DNA of 64,000 bases, taken from the NCBI GenBank assembly GCA_015709495.1, contig CP054189.1:992001-1056000 (forward strand), written 5' to 3'. The position numbers and the translations under genes are program-made. The stretch is from Chthonomonadaceae bacterium. Its GTDB lineage: Bacteria; Armatimonadota; Fimbriimonadia; Fimbriimonadales; Fimbriimonadaceae. Positions 1-7,606 of the stretch are shown piece after piece (positions within the stretch are counted from its first letter, which is position 1; each line of letters starts with the position of its first letter). The notes under the pieces are model-generated. The model was not told the origin of the DNA and made no database searches. It saw only the letters and a program-made list of their open reading frames with translations.

Positions 1-63
1 AATGTTGGTCTCCCAGTTCAGGCCGAGCCTGATTGTTCGTTTCGGTTCAGGAGTCGAAGGCAT
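1..63 (-). CDS. Possible 5' end of a gene running off the left edge
   Basis: An open frame on the minus strand begins with ATG at 63 and continues without a stop to the window edge, giving 21 residues that begin MPSTPEPKRT and end LNWETNI. Codon choice looks compatible with the neighbours, and it would be divergent from the ABC transporter gene. No clear ribosome binding site is visible, and the fragment is too short to assign to a family. It could equally be chance. Confidence 0.3.
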   Translation of the reverse strand, partial: MPSTPEPKRTIRLGLNWETNI

Positions 64-108
64 CGAAATCAGGAACGACCGGGAGGCCAGTATCACGGAT
101 TCGAAAGC

Positions 109-137
109 TTGGACGTGAATCGTAACGTGCATATTAT
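109..137 (+). promoter_or_regulatory. Sigma-70-type promoter candidate upstream of the ABC ATPase gene
   Basis: TTGGAC at 109-114 and TATTAT at 132-137 are separated by exactly 17 nt. The -10 matches the consensus at five of six positions; the -35 is weaker. A transcript from here would have a leader of about 150-200 nt before the ABC gene, in which I see nothing further recognisable. Confidence 0.45.
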
Positions 138-339
138 ACGTCAGATGAGCGCAAACCCCTAGGAATTCTTTCAGGATTCTGCGCTTGAAGCTGGCCCTAG
201 TCGCGGGCACGGCGTGCGGGGAGCGGTTGGGATTGGTCTGAGGGGAACGGCGAGCATAGGCCCTTTGATCCCGCTTCCGCCCCGAACAGGAGGTAACTTG
301 GAATCTCTGAGCGCAACGCTGCGTATCAACGAACAGCCG

Positions 340-1137
340 ATGAGCAAGCCGATCATCCACGTCAAGGACCTTTGCAAAGACTACGTCATGGGCGACGTGG
401 TCGTCCACGCCCTTCGCGGGGCGAACATCTCCATCGACGAGGGCGAGATGATCGCCATCATGGGACCCTCGGGGAGCGGAAAGTCCACCTTCATGAACGT
501 CATTGGTTGCTTGGACCGGCCCACGTCGGGCGAGTTCATTCTGAACGACCAAAGCGTAAGCCGCCTTTCCGACAACGAACTCGCTGACATTCGCAACAAG
601 TACATCGGGTTCGTGTTTCAGACCTTCAACCTGCTCCCCCGGACCTCGGCGCTCAAGAACACCGAGCTTCCCCTTATCTACGCAGGGGTCAAGAACCGGA
701 CCGAGAAGGCGAAGGTCGCGCTCGAACGAGTGGGGCTGCTTCAGAGGATGCACCACAAGCCGAACGAGCTTTCGGGGGGTCAGCAGCAGCGGGTCGCGAT
801 CGCCAGGGCCATCGTTAACGATCCCGTGCTGATCCTTGGTGACGAACCTACCGGGAACCTCGACTCTCGAACTGCCGAAGAGATCATGGCGCTTTTCCAA
901 GACCTCAACCGCGAAGGCAAAACCGTAGTGATCGTCACTCACGAACACGACATCGCAAATCACTGCAAGCGAATCGTTAGGTTCAAGGACGGGTTCATCG
1001 TGGACGACGAGCGGGTCACCGAGGTCATCGACGCCAGGGACATGCTCGCCAAGATGCCCGATCTCGACGCTGTCGAGGTGCGGAAGCCCAAGGCTACGGC
1101 GAGCGCTCCCCAACCCGAGCCCGGTTTTCAGGTTTAG
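340..1137 (+). CDS. ABC transporter ATP-binding protein, MacB/LolD type
   Basis: This is a 265-residue ATPase subunit of an ABC exporter of the MacB/LolD/FtsE-like class, which powers efflux or lipoprotein release from the cytoplasmic face of the inner membrane. Seen in the sequence: Walker [10 protein letters not shown] at residues 42-50, the signature LSGGQQQR near 142, and Walker B plus D-loop [12 protein letters not shown]. The C-terminus is extended by about 40 residues beyond the usual core and is Pro/Ala-rich. The ATG at 340 gives the normal family N-terminus. A perfect AGGAGGT (288-294) sits 3 nt before an in-frame TTG at 298, so translation may instead start there and add 14 residues. 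No permease gene follows; the next gene is convergent, so the membrane partner is probably encoded to the left or elsewhere. The substrate cannot be told. Confidence 0.9.
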   Translation: MSKPIIHVKDLCKDYVMGDVVVHALRGANISIDEGEMIAIMGPSGSGKSTFMNVIGCLDRPTSGEFILNDQSVSRLSDNELADIRNKYIGFVFQTFNLLPRTSALKNTELPLIYAGVKNRTEKAKVALERVGLLQRMHHKPNELSGGQQQRVAIARAIVNDPVLILGDEPTGNLDSRTAEEIMALFQDLNREGKTVVIVTHEHDIANHCKRIVRFKDGFIVDDERVTEVIDARDMLAKMPDLDAVEVRKPKATASAPQPEPGFQV

Positions 1138-1152
1138 GGAACGGCGCGGCGA

Positions 1153-1677
1153 TCAGGCGCCGGGTTCTTCGCCGAGAGACTCCTCGACGGCGTCGAAGTT
1201 CATTTTTCGAAAGCGGGCGATTTCGTCGGGCGCAAGCACGAGCACATTCGGGTTGGCCGCATGGATGAAATGCTCGAACGTGATCTCCCCGACCTCGCCG
1301 TTCTCGACGAACTCGTCGTACATCCGGCGCAGGACCAGAGCGGGAGTCGGGGGCTGGGGGTACGCGTCAACCCAAATCCCCGGCATCGCGTCCCGGCTCT
1401 TGTAGGCGACGGCGGCGATATGAGCTCCTCGCGATTCCGGGCCCTCCTCGCCGCCCGAAGACCACCTTCCTTCGCGGACTTCGAAGCCGAGTTCCGTTAG
1501 GGTATGGCGGACCTCCTCAATAGGAGCTGCGGCAAAACTCTCGACGTAGCCGCCGATCGACTTCAGAGCTGCCGTTGCGACGACCTCGCCATCTTGAGGG
1601 TCCAGAAACGCCAAGTTCTCGCCTCCGTATTTGCGGAGGGCCTCCGCGAACAGTTCGAAGGGAACTCGGAGAATCAT
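1153..1677 (-). CDS. Hypothetical protein, about 174 aa
   Basis: A soluble, acidic protein of 174 residues with no signal peptide, membrane segment or motif I recognise. It is likely cytoplasmic. An ATG at 1677 gives MILRVPFELF; an upstream in-frame ATG at 1692 would add five residues, and neither has a strong ribosome binding site. It is convergent with the ABC ATPase gene (15 nt apart) and divergent from the acetyl-CoA synthetase gene, so it forms its own transcription unit. Function unknown. Confidence 0.65.
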   Translation of the reverse strand: MILRVPFELFAEALRKYGGENLAFLDPQDGEVVATAALKSIGGYVESFAAAPIEEVRHTLTELGFEVREGRWSSGGEEGPESRGAHIAAVAYKSRDAMPGIWVDAYPQPPTPALVLRRMYDEFVENGEVGEITFEHFIHAANPNVLVLAPDEIARFRKMNFDAVEESLGEEPGA

Positions 1678-1739
1678 GGGACAGCCTTGCACCGACTAAG
1701 CTAGAATGCACTCACCATTCTAACGCGTGGAGGGGCATT

Positions 1740-3767
1740 TTGTCAGAAACCATCAAGATCCTTCTCGAAGAAGACCGAGTTTTCGAACCCAGCGCGGAGT
1801 TCGTCGCTCAAGCCAACATCAATGATCCGTCGATTTACGAAGAGGCCGATTCGGACTATCTGGGCTTCTGGGAAGGTTGGGCCAAAGAGTTGGACTGGTA
1901 CGAACCTTGGGGGGAGGTCTTGCAGTGGAAACTCCCGTACGCCAAGTGGTTCGTCGGCGGCAAGCTGAATGCGTGCTTCAACTGTGTGGACCGCCATGTC
2001 GCGTCCGGACGGGGCGAAAAGACGGCGATTCTCTGGGAGGGGGAACCGGGCGATGTCCGCGCGATTTCGTATGCGGAGCTTCAAGAGGACGTTAGCCGGC
2101 TGGCGAACGCATTGCGGGAACTCGGCGTCGGCAAGGGCGACCGCGTGTGCGTGTACCTGCCGATGGTCCCGGAACTCGCGGCCACGATGCTCGCTTGCGC
2201 AAGGATCGGCGCGCCCCACTCGGTCGTTTTCGGCGGCTTCAGCGCCGAATCTTTGTACGACCGAATCAACGATGCCCAAGCCAAGGTCGTGGTGACGGCG
2301 GATGGAGGGTGGCGACGGGGGGGAATCGTCCAACTCAAACGAGCCGTGGATCAGGCCCTGGACATGGGGTGCCCTTCCGTCGAGAAAGTGTTGGTGCTCG
2401 AACGAGCCGGGTCTCCGGGAACGATCACGAACGGTCTTGCCACGCCCGAATACGATGCCGGAACGTGGGTTGAGGGCCGCGATGTGCAGTGGCGCGACCT
2501 CGTTCCCCGGCAATCCACCGCATCGCCCTGCGAGCCCATGGACAGCGAGGACCTACTTTACATCCTTTACACCAGCGGGTCAACAGGCAAGCCCAAGGGG
2601 ATCGTCCACACGACGGGCGGGTACCTCACGGGTGTTTACGCGACGACGAAGTGGGTCTTTGACCTGAAAGACGACGATGTGTTTTGGTGTACGGCAGACT
2701 GCGGGTGGGTTACGGGGCACAGCTACGTCGTGTACGGTCCGCTTGCGAATTGCGCGACGGCCGTGATGTACGAAGGCTCTCCGGACACTCCCGACAAGGA
2801 CCGGTTCTGGAGGATCATCGAGCGCCATAAGGTGACCATTTGCTATACGGCCCCAACTGCGATTCGAACATTCATGAAGTGGGGCACGGAGTACCCGGAG
2901 CGGTGCGATATGTCTTCGCTGCGACTGCTCGGGAGCGTGGGCGAGCCGATCAACCCTGAGGCATGGGTTTGGTATCACAAGAACATCGGCTGTGAGCGTT
3001 GCCCAATTGTAGATACCTGGTGGCAGACCGAGACTGGGGCGATCATGATCACCGCCCTTCCCGCGCTGGTGAAAACGAAACCCGGCTCGGCCACTTTTCC
3101 GTTCCCGGGAATCAAGGCGGCGATCGTCGACGACCAAGGGCGCGACCTTTCGACCGAGCACCTCGATCGCGTTCGAGCTGGGGCTGCGGACCGGTCGGTG
3201 GGCGGATATCTGGTGATGACCCGGCCTTGGCCGGCGATGACGCGCGGGATCTACGGCGACCCTCAGCGGTTCTACGACACCTATTGGTCGAGATTCGAAG
3301 GCGTATACTTCACGGGCGACGGCGCCAAGCTGGACGAAGAGGGGTATTTCTGGCTGCTAGGGCGCGTCGACGACGTGATGCTCGTCGCGGGCCACAACAT
3401 CAGTACAATGGAAGTCGAGTCCGCGCTGGTGGATCATCCCTCGGTGGCTGAGGCTGCGGTCATCGGACGCAAGGACGACCTGAAAGGGCAGGCGATCGCG
3501 GCGTTCGTCATCATTCGAGCCGGGAACGAAGTGGGCGCCGACATCCACGACGTTCTCAAGGCCCACGTGGCGCAGAAGATCGGCCCCATCGCGCGCCCGG
3601 ACGACATCATTCTGGCCGCGGAACTGCCCAAAACTCGGTCGGGCAAGATCATGCGGCGACTCCTGCGGGATGTAGCCGAGGGCAGGGCGCTCGGCGACAC
3701 GACCACCTTGGCCGACGCCGCCGTCGTGAACGCTCTGAAGGAGAAATACGAGCATCTGGAAGGGTAG
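1740..3767 (+). CDS. acsA: Acetate--CoA ligase (acetyl-CoA synthetase)
   Basis: It converts acetate, ATP and CoA to acetyl-CoA, AMP and pyrophosphate in the cytoplasm (ANL adenylating superfamily). The 675-residue length fits AcsA. Visible motifs are the phosphate loop YTSGSTGKPKG, the WWQTETG motif, the hinge region around YFTGDGAKLDEEGYFWLLGR, and the C-terminal TRSGKIMRR, whose Lys (about residue 636) is the lysine acetylated for regulation in this family. I chose the TTG at 1740 because GGAGGGG at 1729-1735 lies 6 nt upstream (from GGAGG) and the protein then begins with the usual N-terminal domain; the longer open frame upstream overlaps the divergent gene. No acetylase or deacetylase gene is adjacent. 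Substrate preference for acetate over propionate is inferred from overall similarity. Confidence 0.95.
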   Translation: MSETIKILLEEDRVFEPSAEFVAQANINDPSIYEEADSDYLGFWEGWAKELDWYEPWGEVLQWKLPYAKWFVGGKLNACFNCVDRHVASGRGEKTAILWEGEPGDVRAISYAELQEDVSRLANALRELGVGKGDRVCVYLPMVPELAATMLACARIGAPHSVVFGGFSAESLYDRINDAQAKVVVTADGGWRRGGIVQLKRAVDQALDMGCPSVEKVLVLERAGSPGTITNGLATPEYDAGTWVEGRDVQWRDLVPRQSTASPCEPMDSEDLLYILYTSGSTGKPKGIVHTTGGYLTGVYATTKWVFDLKDDDVFWCTADCGWVTGHSYVVYGPLANCATAVMYEGSPDTPDKDRFWRIIERHKVTICYTAPTAIRTFMKWGTEYPERCDMSSLRLLGSVGEPINPEAWVWYHKNIGCERCPIVDTWWQTETGAIMITALPALVKTKPGSATFPFPGIKAAIVDDQGRDLSTEHLDRVRAGAADRSVGGYLVMTRPWPAMTRGIYGDPQRFYDTYWSRFEGVYFTGDGAKLDEEGYFWLLGRVDDVMLVAGHNISTMEVESALVDHPSVAEAAVIGRKDDLKGQAIAAFVIIRAGNEVGADIHDVLKAHVAQKIGPIARPDDIILAAELPKTRSGKIMRRLLRDVAEGRALGDTTTLADAAVVNALKEKYEHLEG

Positions 3768-3824
3768 TCGCAGGTTGATATACTCGGTTTTTCGTTGTTT
3801 TGGGTGAGAATGTAGATCGAGATG

Positions 3825-3842
3825 GACACTATATATGGTGTC
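3825..3842 (+). promoter_or_regulatory. 18-bp palindrome, probable operator of the HicB-like gene
   Basis: GACAC at 3825-3829 and GTGTC at 3838-3842 flank a central ATATAT, forming an 18-bp dyad with a single unpaired position (T3830/G3837). The TATATA core could be the -10 element itself, so binding would block transcription. It lies 41 bp before the start of a gene whose product carries a ribbon-helix-helix-like C-terminus, and such proteins often autoregulate through palindromes of this kind. No good -35 hexamer is evident. Confidence 0.45.
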
Positions 3843-3883
3843 ATGATGTATTCGTTGATGACAATCGACCTGCGGGGTTTGGC

Positions 3884-4393
3884 ATGAACAAGCTGGACAA
3901 GATCCAATCGATGGCGATTCAGGTCGTGCGACTGCCCGATGGGAGTTACGAGGCCTCGATTCCTCAACTCGCGCGCTCGGTCGTCGGCTACGGGGACTCC
4001 TCCGAAACCGCCTTGGCCGATATGCTCCAGGTCGCGGAGGCGACCGCCCAGTTCCTGGAGGAGCAGGGAGAGGACCTGCCCGATCCGGAGCCCGTTCCCG
4101 AGTGGACCGACTACAGCGGCAGGGTTACGCTTCGCCTGCCGAAAATGCTGCACGCGCAGCTCGACCGCCTCGCTACGAGGGAGGGCGTAAGCCTCAACTC
4201 CCTCCTGACGACGATTTTGCAGGCGGGCGCGACCTCTCTCGCTGCCGGGTGCGAGTTTGGGGTTGCGTCAAGCGACTGCGCCGAGCCTCGTCGAAGGGCC
4301 GCCTTACGCGTGTCCGAGGGAGTCCGCGCCGCGAAGTCATATGCCAAGCGCGAGGAGCCTCCCTCCCGGCTAAGGCGGAAAAGAAAGGCGTGA
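3884..4393 (+). CDS. HicB-family antitoxin-like protein
   Basis: A 169-residue protein with two parts. The N-terminal half (about residues 10-65) resembles the HicB partial RNase-H-like fold, with a pattern of the type R.PDGSYEASIPQL. The segment SGRVTLRLPKMLHAQLDRLA to TTILQAG (about 75-118) matches a ribbon-helix-helix DNA-binding domain. The tail is rich in Arg/Lys and ends RKRKA. HicB proteins normally neutralise the HicA RNase and repress their own operon. No HicA-like small protein is adjacent; instead the gene overlaps by 4 nt a DUF6941-like gene. Start: the ATG at 3884; an in-frame ATG at 3911 is the alternative. The palindrome at 3825-3842 supports autoregulation. Whether it is an orphan antitoxin or a simple regulator is open. 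Confidence 0.7.
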   Translation: MNKLDKIQSMAIQVVRLPDGSYEASIPQLARSVVGYGDSSETALADMLQVAEATAQFLEEQGEDLPDPEPVPEWTDYSGRVTLRLPKMLHAQLDRLATREGVSLNSLLTTILQAGATSLAAGCEFGVASSDCAEPRRRAALRVSEGVRAAKSYAKREEPPSRLRRKRKA

Positions 4394-4776
4394 GAGTTAC
4401 GCTCTGCAAGCTGGTCCTCGACCTCGGCACGACCGCGGACGGATTGCCGATTCTCCACGGGATAGTGAACCGGATGGGCCGCGCCAAGTACCCCTCGCCG
4501 TTCCCGCGCGCGAGGCTGGCCGTCGAAATCGAGACCGACCTAGACGACAGCATGGGTGGGGGCCCCCTCACGGTTCAGTTGATCGATGAGGATGGGATGG
4601 TCCTGTGGAAACAGGAAGGCGAGGTGCGGCTGCCGAACGCACCGAACCCTGGGTTCCGGCCCCTGATGGGGTTCGACTTCGACGGCTCTCCGGAAATCCT
4701 TCAGCCGGGTTTGTATCGGTTCGACGTCCTCTATCGCGGTGAGGTCCTCGGGTCCGAACGGATATACTTTGAGTAG
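4390..4776 (+). CDS. DUF6941-like hypothetical protein
   Basis: A 128-residue soluble protein starting at GTG 4390, which overlaps the previous stop as GTGA, so the two are probably translationally coupled. The sequence, beginning MRVTLCKLVLDLGTTADG and containing LIDEDG and ERIYFE, looks like the all-beta DUF6941 family (my recognition, from the pattern of a short strand, an ADG turn, a central acidic strand and a C-terminal 'expressed ligand' strand). No enzymatic motif is visible. The coupling with a HicB-like regulator is the only functional clue. The longer open frame starting upstream in the same phase runs through the HicB-like gene and is not real. Confidence 0.6.
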   Translation: MRVTLCKLVLDLGTTADGLPILHGIVNRMGRAKYPSPFPRARLAVEIETDLDDSMGGGPLTVQLIDEDGMVLWKQEGEVRLPNAPNPGFRPLMGFDFDGSPEILQPGLYRFDVLYRGEVLGSERIYFE

Positions 4777-4789
4777 CTTGGAATCGAGC

Positions 4790-5422
4790 CTACTTCCGCG
4801 CCGACTTGCGGTTGTGGCGCAGAAGCTCTATGGCAGCCGGAATCAAGGACACCGCAACGATTCCCAGTACCGCTATAGCGAAGTTGTCGCGGACCACGGC
4901 GATGCGTCCAAAGAGGTATCCGGCGCCGACGCAAACCGTGACCCAAAGCAGGGCGCCCGCGACGCTGTACATTAGGAATCGCGAATACGTCATCGCGCCC
5001 ATTCCCGCAACAAGCGGGGTGAACGTGCGAACGATGGGAACGAACCGGGCGATAATGATGGTCTTGCCGCCGTAGCGCTCGAAGAAGGCATGGGTACGGT
5101 CGAGGTGTGACTTCTTGAAAACCCGCGAGTTCTCGTTGCGGAACAACCGCCGTCCTAAGAGCCTTCCGATTTGGTAGTTCACGTTATCCCCCGCGAGCGC
5201 TGCGCCCACGAAGGTCAAGGAAATGAGCCAGAGGTTCAGTCCCCCTTCCGGCTGGCTGAAGATGCCTGCAGCGAAAAGGAGAGTATCTCCCGGCAAGAAC
5301 GGAGTGACGACCAACCCGGTTTCCATAAACACGATGGCAAAAAGAATCCCATACACCCAAGGGCCGTACTGAGCGATCACGCCCTCGAGGTGGGTGTCGA
5401 GGTTCAGGAACAGGTCGATCAA
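4790..5422 (-). CDS. DedA family membrane protein (VTT domain)
   Basis: A 210-residue polytopic inner-membrane protein of the DedA/VTT family, whose members act in lipid (undecaprenyl phosphate or phospholipid) translocation and envelope homeostasis. Seen: an amphipathic N-terminus, the segment ETGLVVTPFLPGDTLLFAAG, the central cytoplasmic GRLLGRR, and the re-entrant FVPIVRTFTPLVAGMG with the conserved F-x-P-x-x-R-x-x-x-P pattern, then two C-terminal membrane helices and a basic tail. Length is normal for the family. It is convergent with the DUF6941-like gene (13 nt apart) and lies downstream of, and in the same direction as, the M29 peptidase gene with a 36-nt gap. Confidence 0.9.
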   Translation of the reverse strand: MIDLFLNLDTHLEGVIAQYGPWVYGILFAIVFMETGLVVTPFLPGDTLLFAAGIFSQPEGGLNLWLISLTFVGAALAGDNVNYQIGRLLGRRLFRNENSRVFKKSHLDRTHAFFERYGGKTIIIARFVPIVRTFTPLVAGMGAMTYSRFLMYSVAGALLWVTVCVGAGYLFGRIAVVRDNFAIAVLGIVAVSLIPAAIELLRHNRKSARK

Positions 5423-5458
5423 AGCGGGTTCCCCAAAAAGCGCGGGTCGTGAAACGGG

Positions 5459-6580
5459 CTAGGCGAGGCTTGCAGGGTTCAGGCCCTCGAGTTGCGGAAC
5501 GACGAACAAGCCATCCTTGCGGATAAGCTTGCCATCGAACCAGATTTCGCCCCCTCCATATTCGGGGCGTTGGATCACGACCTTATCCCAATGGATCGCC
5601 GACTTGTTGCCGTTGCCTCCAGGGGGCGGGTAGGCGTTTCCGGGCGTAAGGTGGAACGAGCCCGCGATCTTCTCATCGAACAGAGTGTCGAGCATCGGGT
5701 CGAGCACATAGGGATTGAAGCCCAGCGACCACTCCCCAAAGTACCGCGCGCCTTCATCGGTGTCGAGGATCTCGTTGAGCTTCTCGGTCTGCGCCCCAGC
5801 TTCCGCCTCGACGATCTTGCCGTTCTTCACCACATATCGGACGTCCTTGAACACGGTCCCTTGATACAGAGACGAGGTGTTGTATTGAACGACCCCGTTC
5901 GCCGAATCCTTCACAGGGCAAGAAAAGCACTCGCCGTCGGGAATGTTTCGCTTGCCGATGCAAGGAACGGCGCCGATGTCCTTGATCGAAAACTCAAACT
6001 CCGTACCGGGCCCGACGATTCGAACTTGATCGGTCGCGTTCATGAGGTCGACGAGGGGAGCGACCGCCTTCTCCATCTTGGAGTAGTCGAGCGTGCAGAC
6101 CCTGAAGTAGAAGTCCTCGAACGCCTGCGTCGAAGCGTTCGCTTGCTGCGCCATGCTCGGCGTCGGCCAGCGGAGCGCGACCCACTTGGTGTTCGGGACT
6201 CGAACTTCGAACACGACCGGCGTCGCGTAGAGCCGTTGCCACATCGAGAGCTTCTCGCTCGGAACGTCCGAGTTCTCCCCGATGTTGTGCGAGCCTCGGA
6301 GCGACCAGTATGCGGTCATCTTCGTCATCTCGTACTTTTCAACATCGGCAATGAGTTCGGCGCCGGCTTCGTCGAGACCGAGGAGAAGCTGTCTTCGGAC
6401 GAGGCTGCTTTCCCGTCGCAGCACCGCCTTCGCGCCCTTCGACTGCACGACCCGTACGCATTCGGCGGTCACCTCGTCGGGGATGTCGAACGTGTGGATC
6501 AGCACGGCGTCGTCGGGTCCGAGTTCGGTGGAATGCGTGGCCAAGAGTTCGGCCAGCTTTGTAACGCGAGGATCGAGCAT
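5459..6580 (-). CDS. Aminopeptidase, peptidase family M29
   Basis: A 373-residue cytoplasmic metallo-aminopeptidase of family M29 (AmpS/aminopeptidase T type), which removes N-terminal residues from peptides using two metal ions. Length and layout fit. Recognisable family segments are ALRWPTPSMAQQA, GPGTEFEFSI, NIPDGECFSCP (the family normally has NIPDGEVFTAP), GARYFGEWSLGFNP, and the C-terminal SFHLTPGNAYP followed by AIHWDKVV, which supply the Glu and His metal ligands. ATG at 6580 is the first in-frame start and no Shine-Dalgarno sequence is obvious. The DedA gene follows 36 nt later and may be cotranscribed. The long antisense open frame covering this gene is a codon shadow. Confidence 0.92.
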   Translation of the reverse strand: MLDPRVTKLAELLATHSTELGPDDAVLIHTFDIPDEVTAECVRVVQSKGAKAVLRRESSLVRRQLLLGLDEAGAELIADVEKYEMTKMTAYWSLRGSHNIGENSDVPSEKLSMWQRLYATPVVFEVRVPNTKWVALRWPTPSMAQQANASTQAFEDFYFRVCTLDYSKMEKAVAPLVDLMNATDQVRIVGPGTEFEFSIKDIGAVPCIGKRNIPDGECFSCPVKDSANGVVQYNTSSLYQGTVFKDVRYVVKNGKIVEAEAGAQTEKLNEILDTDEGARYFGEWSLGFNPYVLDPMLDTLFDEKIAGSFHLTPGNAYPPPGGNGNKSAIHWDKVVIQRPEYGGGEIWFDGKLIRKDGLFVVPQLEGLNPASLA

Positions 6581-6622
6581 GGTGGTGGGAGGTTACCTAT
6601 CCGAGTCTGGAAATAGCAGAAA

Positions 6623-6650
6623 GGGCGTCGGACTCCAAAGCCAAACGCCC
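6623..6650 (-). terminator. Possible terminator after the repeat lipoprotein gene
   Basis: On the minus strand GGGCGT (6650-6645) pairs with ACGCCC (6628-6623) around a 16-nt loop and is followed by TTTCTGCTATTT. It lies 45 nt past the lipoprotein stop and just before the M29 gene. The stem is short and the loop is large, so this is a moderate candidate. Confidence 0.4.
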
Positions 6651-6694
6651 CTCGTTCGTCGTCGCCTGCCGCTTACGCGGCGGCTAAAGTGAAG

Positions 6695-6973
6695 TTACTG
6701 GCCCGAACCGGCCGCTTCGCCGCCACCGGCATCCGTCGTGCCGCCAGCATCCGTCGTGCCACCGGCATCCGTCGTGCCACCGGCATCGGTCGTACCGCCG
6801 TCGGTCGTGCCGCCGTCGGTCGTGCCGCCCGAATCGGGGGCCTCAGCCGGCGGGTTGGTATCCGTAGTGGGCGCGGCGGTGTCTCCGGTTCCGGCCTCTT
6901 CCTTGGGAGCGCAACCGATCATGGCCCCTCCCACGAGAATGCCTGCAAAAAGCAGTGCAATCCAAGTCTTCAT
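6695..6973 (-). CDS. Small lipoprotein with Gly/Thr/Asp tandem repeats
   Basis: A 92-residue lipoprotein. The start is ATG 6973, preceded by GGAG 3 nt away and by AGGAGGT further upstream; it gives the signal sequence MKTWIALLFAGILVGGAMIGC with a lipobox ending in Cys21. After the Cys the mature part is disordered: a Thr/Pro-rich stretch, then GGTTDGG and GGTTDAGG units repeated without interruption, then GGEAAGSGQ. It has no globular domain. Such proteins are usually anchored in a membrane facing the periplasm or surface; the function is unknown. The gene stands alone, with a hairpin candidate downstream. Confidence 0.75.
   Translation of the reverse strand: MKTWIALLFAGILVGGAMIGCAPKEEAGTGDTAAPTTDTNPPAEAPDSGGTTDGGTTDGGTTDAGGTTDAGGTTDAGGTTDAGGGEAAGSGQ
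6726..6827. repeat. In-frame 18- and 15-nt tandem repeats in the lipoprotein gene
   Basis: Four 18-nt units of the type ccggcatccgtcgtgcca (6726-6797) are followed by two identical 15-nt units (6798-6827). Unit lengths are multiples of three, so copy-number changes would alter protein length without a frameshift. They encode Gly-Gly-Thr-Thr-Asp-(Ala) repeats. Confidence 0.85.
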
Positions 6974-7093
6974 TTCTCCAATACCTCCTGTTGTGAGCGA
7001 GATTTGCCTTTCGGCGTTGCGCGAGATATTCCCTCGCACCTAGGGCAAAACGTCGCAATCATACCAGACGTTCCCGAAAGGCGATTTGTGGCC

Positions 7094-7606
7094 TCAGAAC
7101 CCGAATTGCGACGCAGGGAAGTTTGAAACGAGCTCTTGAAGGGACTCCTGGGGGATCGTAACGCTCGTCAGCTTCCATTCCTTTGTGGGGATCAGAAGCC
7201 ACTTGACGCCGCTCTCCTTTTCAAACCCCAGTGCCACTTCAGAGATTCGAACCTCTTGATTGACAGGGAAGCCGAACTTGACGATCGCGGGCGAACGCAC
7301 GCTTGCCGAATCCGAGCGAACGTCCGGGTTCCATTGGACGATTTCGATGTCAGGACGAAAGTCCCGGACGTACCGCGAGATGTCTCGGTGGCTCGGCGAG
7401 AGCGTCTCGTTCACGGAGAACTGGTTGCTCAGAAGCTCCAGCACTCCGCCGGGACGGCCTTCTTTGCTTGCCTGAAGCGAATCTTCGAGCGCCGCTTTGA
7501 TGAGAGCTTGGTCGGAGGGCTCGTTGGCGAAGAGCACTATACGGATTACGGCCGCGAGGAGCGCGCCAGCCAGGAACAGGATCCCGATTCGTAGCTTGGG
7601 GTTCAT
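7094..7606 (-). CDS. Hypothetical membrane-anchored protein of the ribF operon
   Basis: A 170-residue protein with one N-terminal membrane helix (about residues 7-28, LRIGILFLAGALLAAVIRIVLF) and a soluble domain that probably faces the periplasm. The soluble part has the look of a SnoaL/NTF2-like fold (ALIKAALEDSLQASKEG, then a beta-rich half), but this is only an impression. The start ATG at 7606 shares one base with the ribF stop (TGATG), which indicates translational coupling. Function unknown. Confidence 0.7.
   Translation of the reverse strand: MNPKLRIGILFLAGALLAAVIRIVLFANEPSDQALIKAALEDSLQASKEGRPGGVLELLSNQFSVNETLSPSHRDISRYVRDFRPDIEIVQWNPDVRSDSASVRSPAIVKFGFPVNQEVRISEVALGFEKESGVKWLLIPTKEWKLTSVTIPQESLQELVSNFPASQFGF

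Noticed and set aside
5492..6616. 374-codon plus-strand open frame
   Set aside because: It lies entirely opposite the M29 aminopeptidase gene, has an Arg/His-rich composition typical of antisense shadows in high-GC DNA, and shows no domain.
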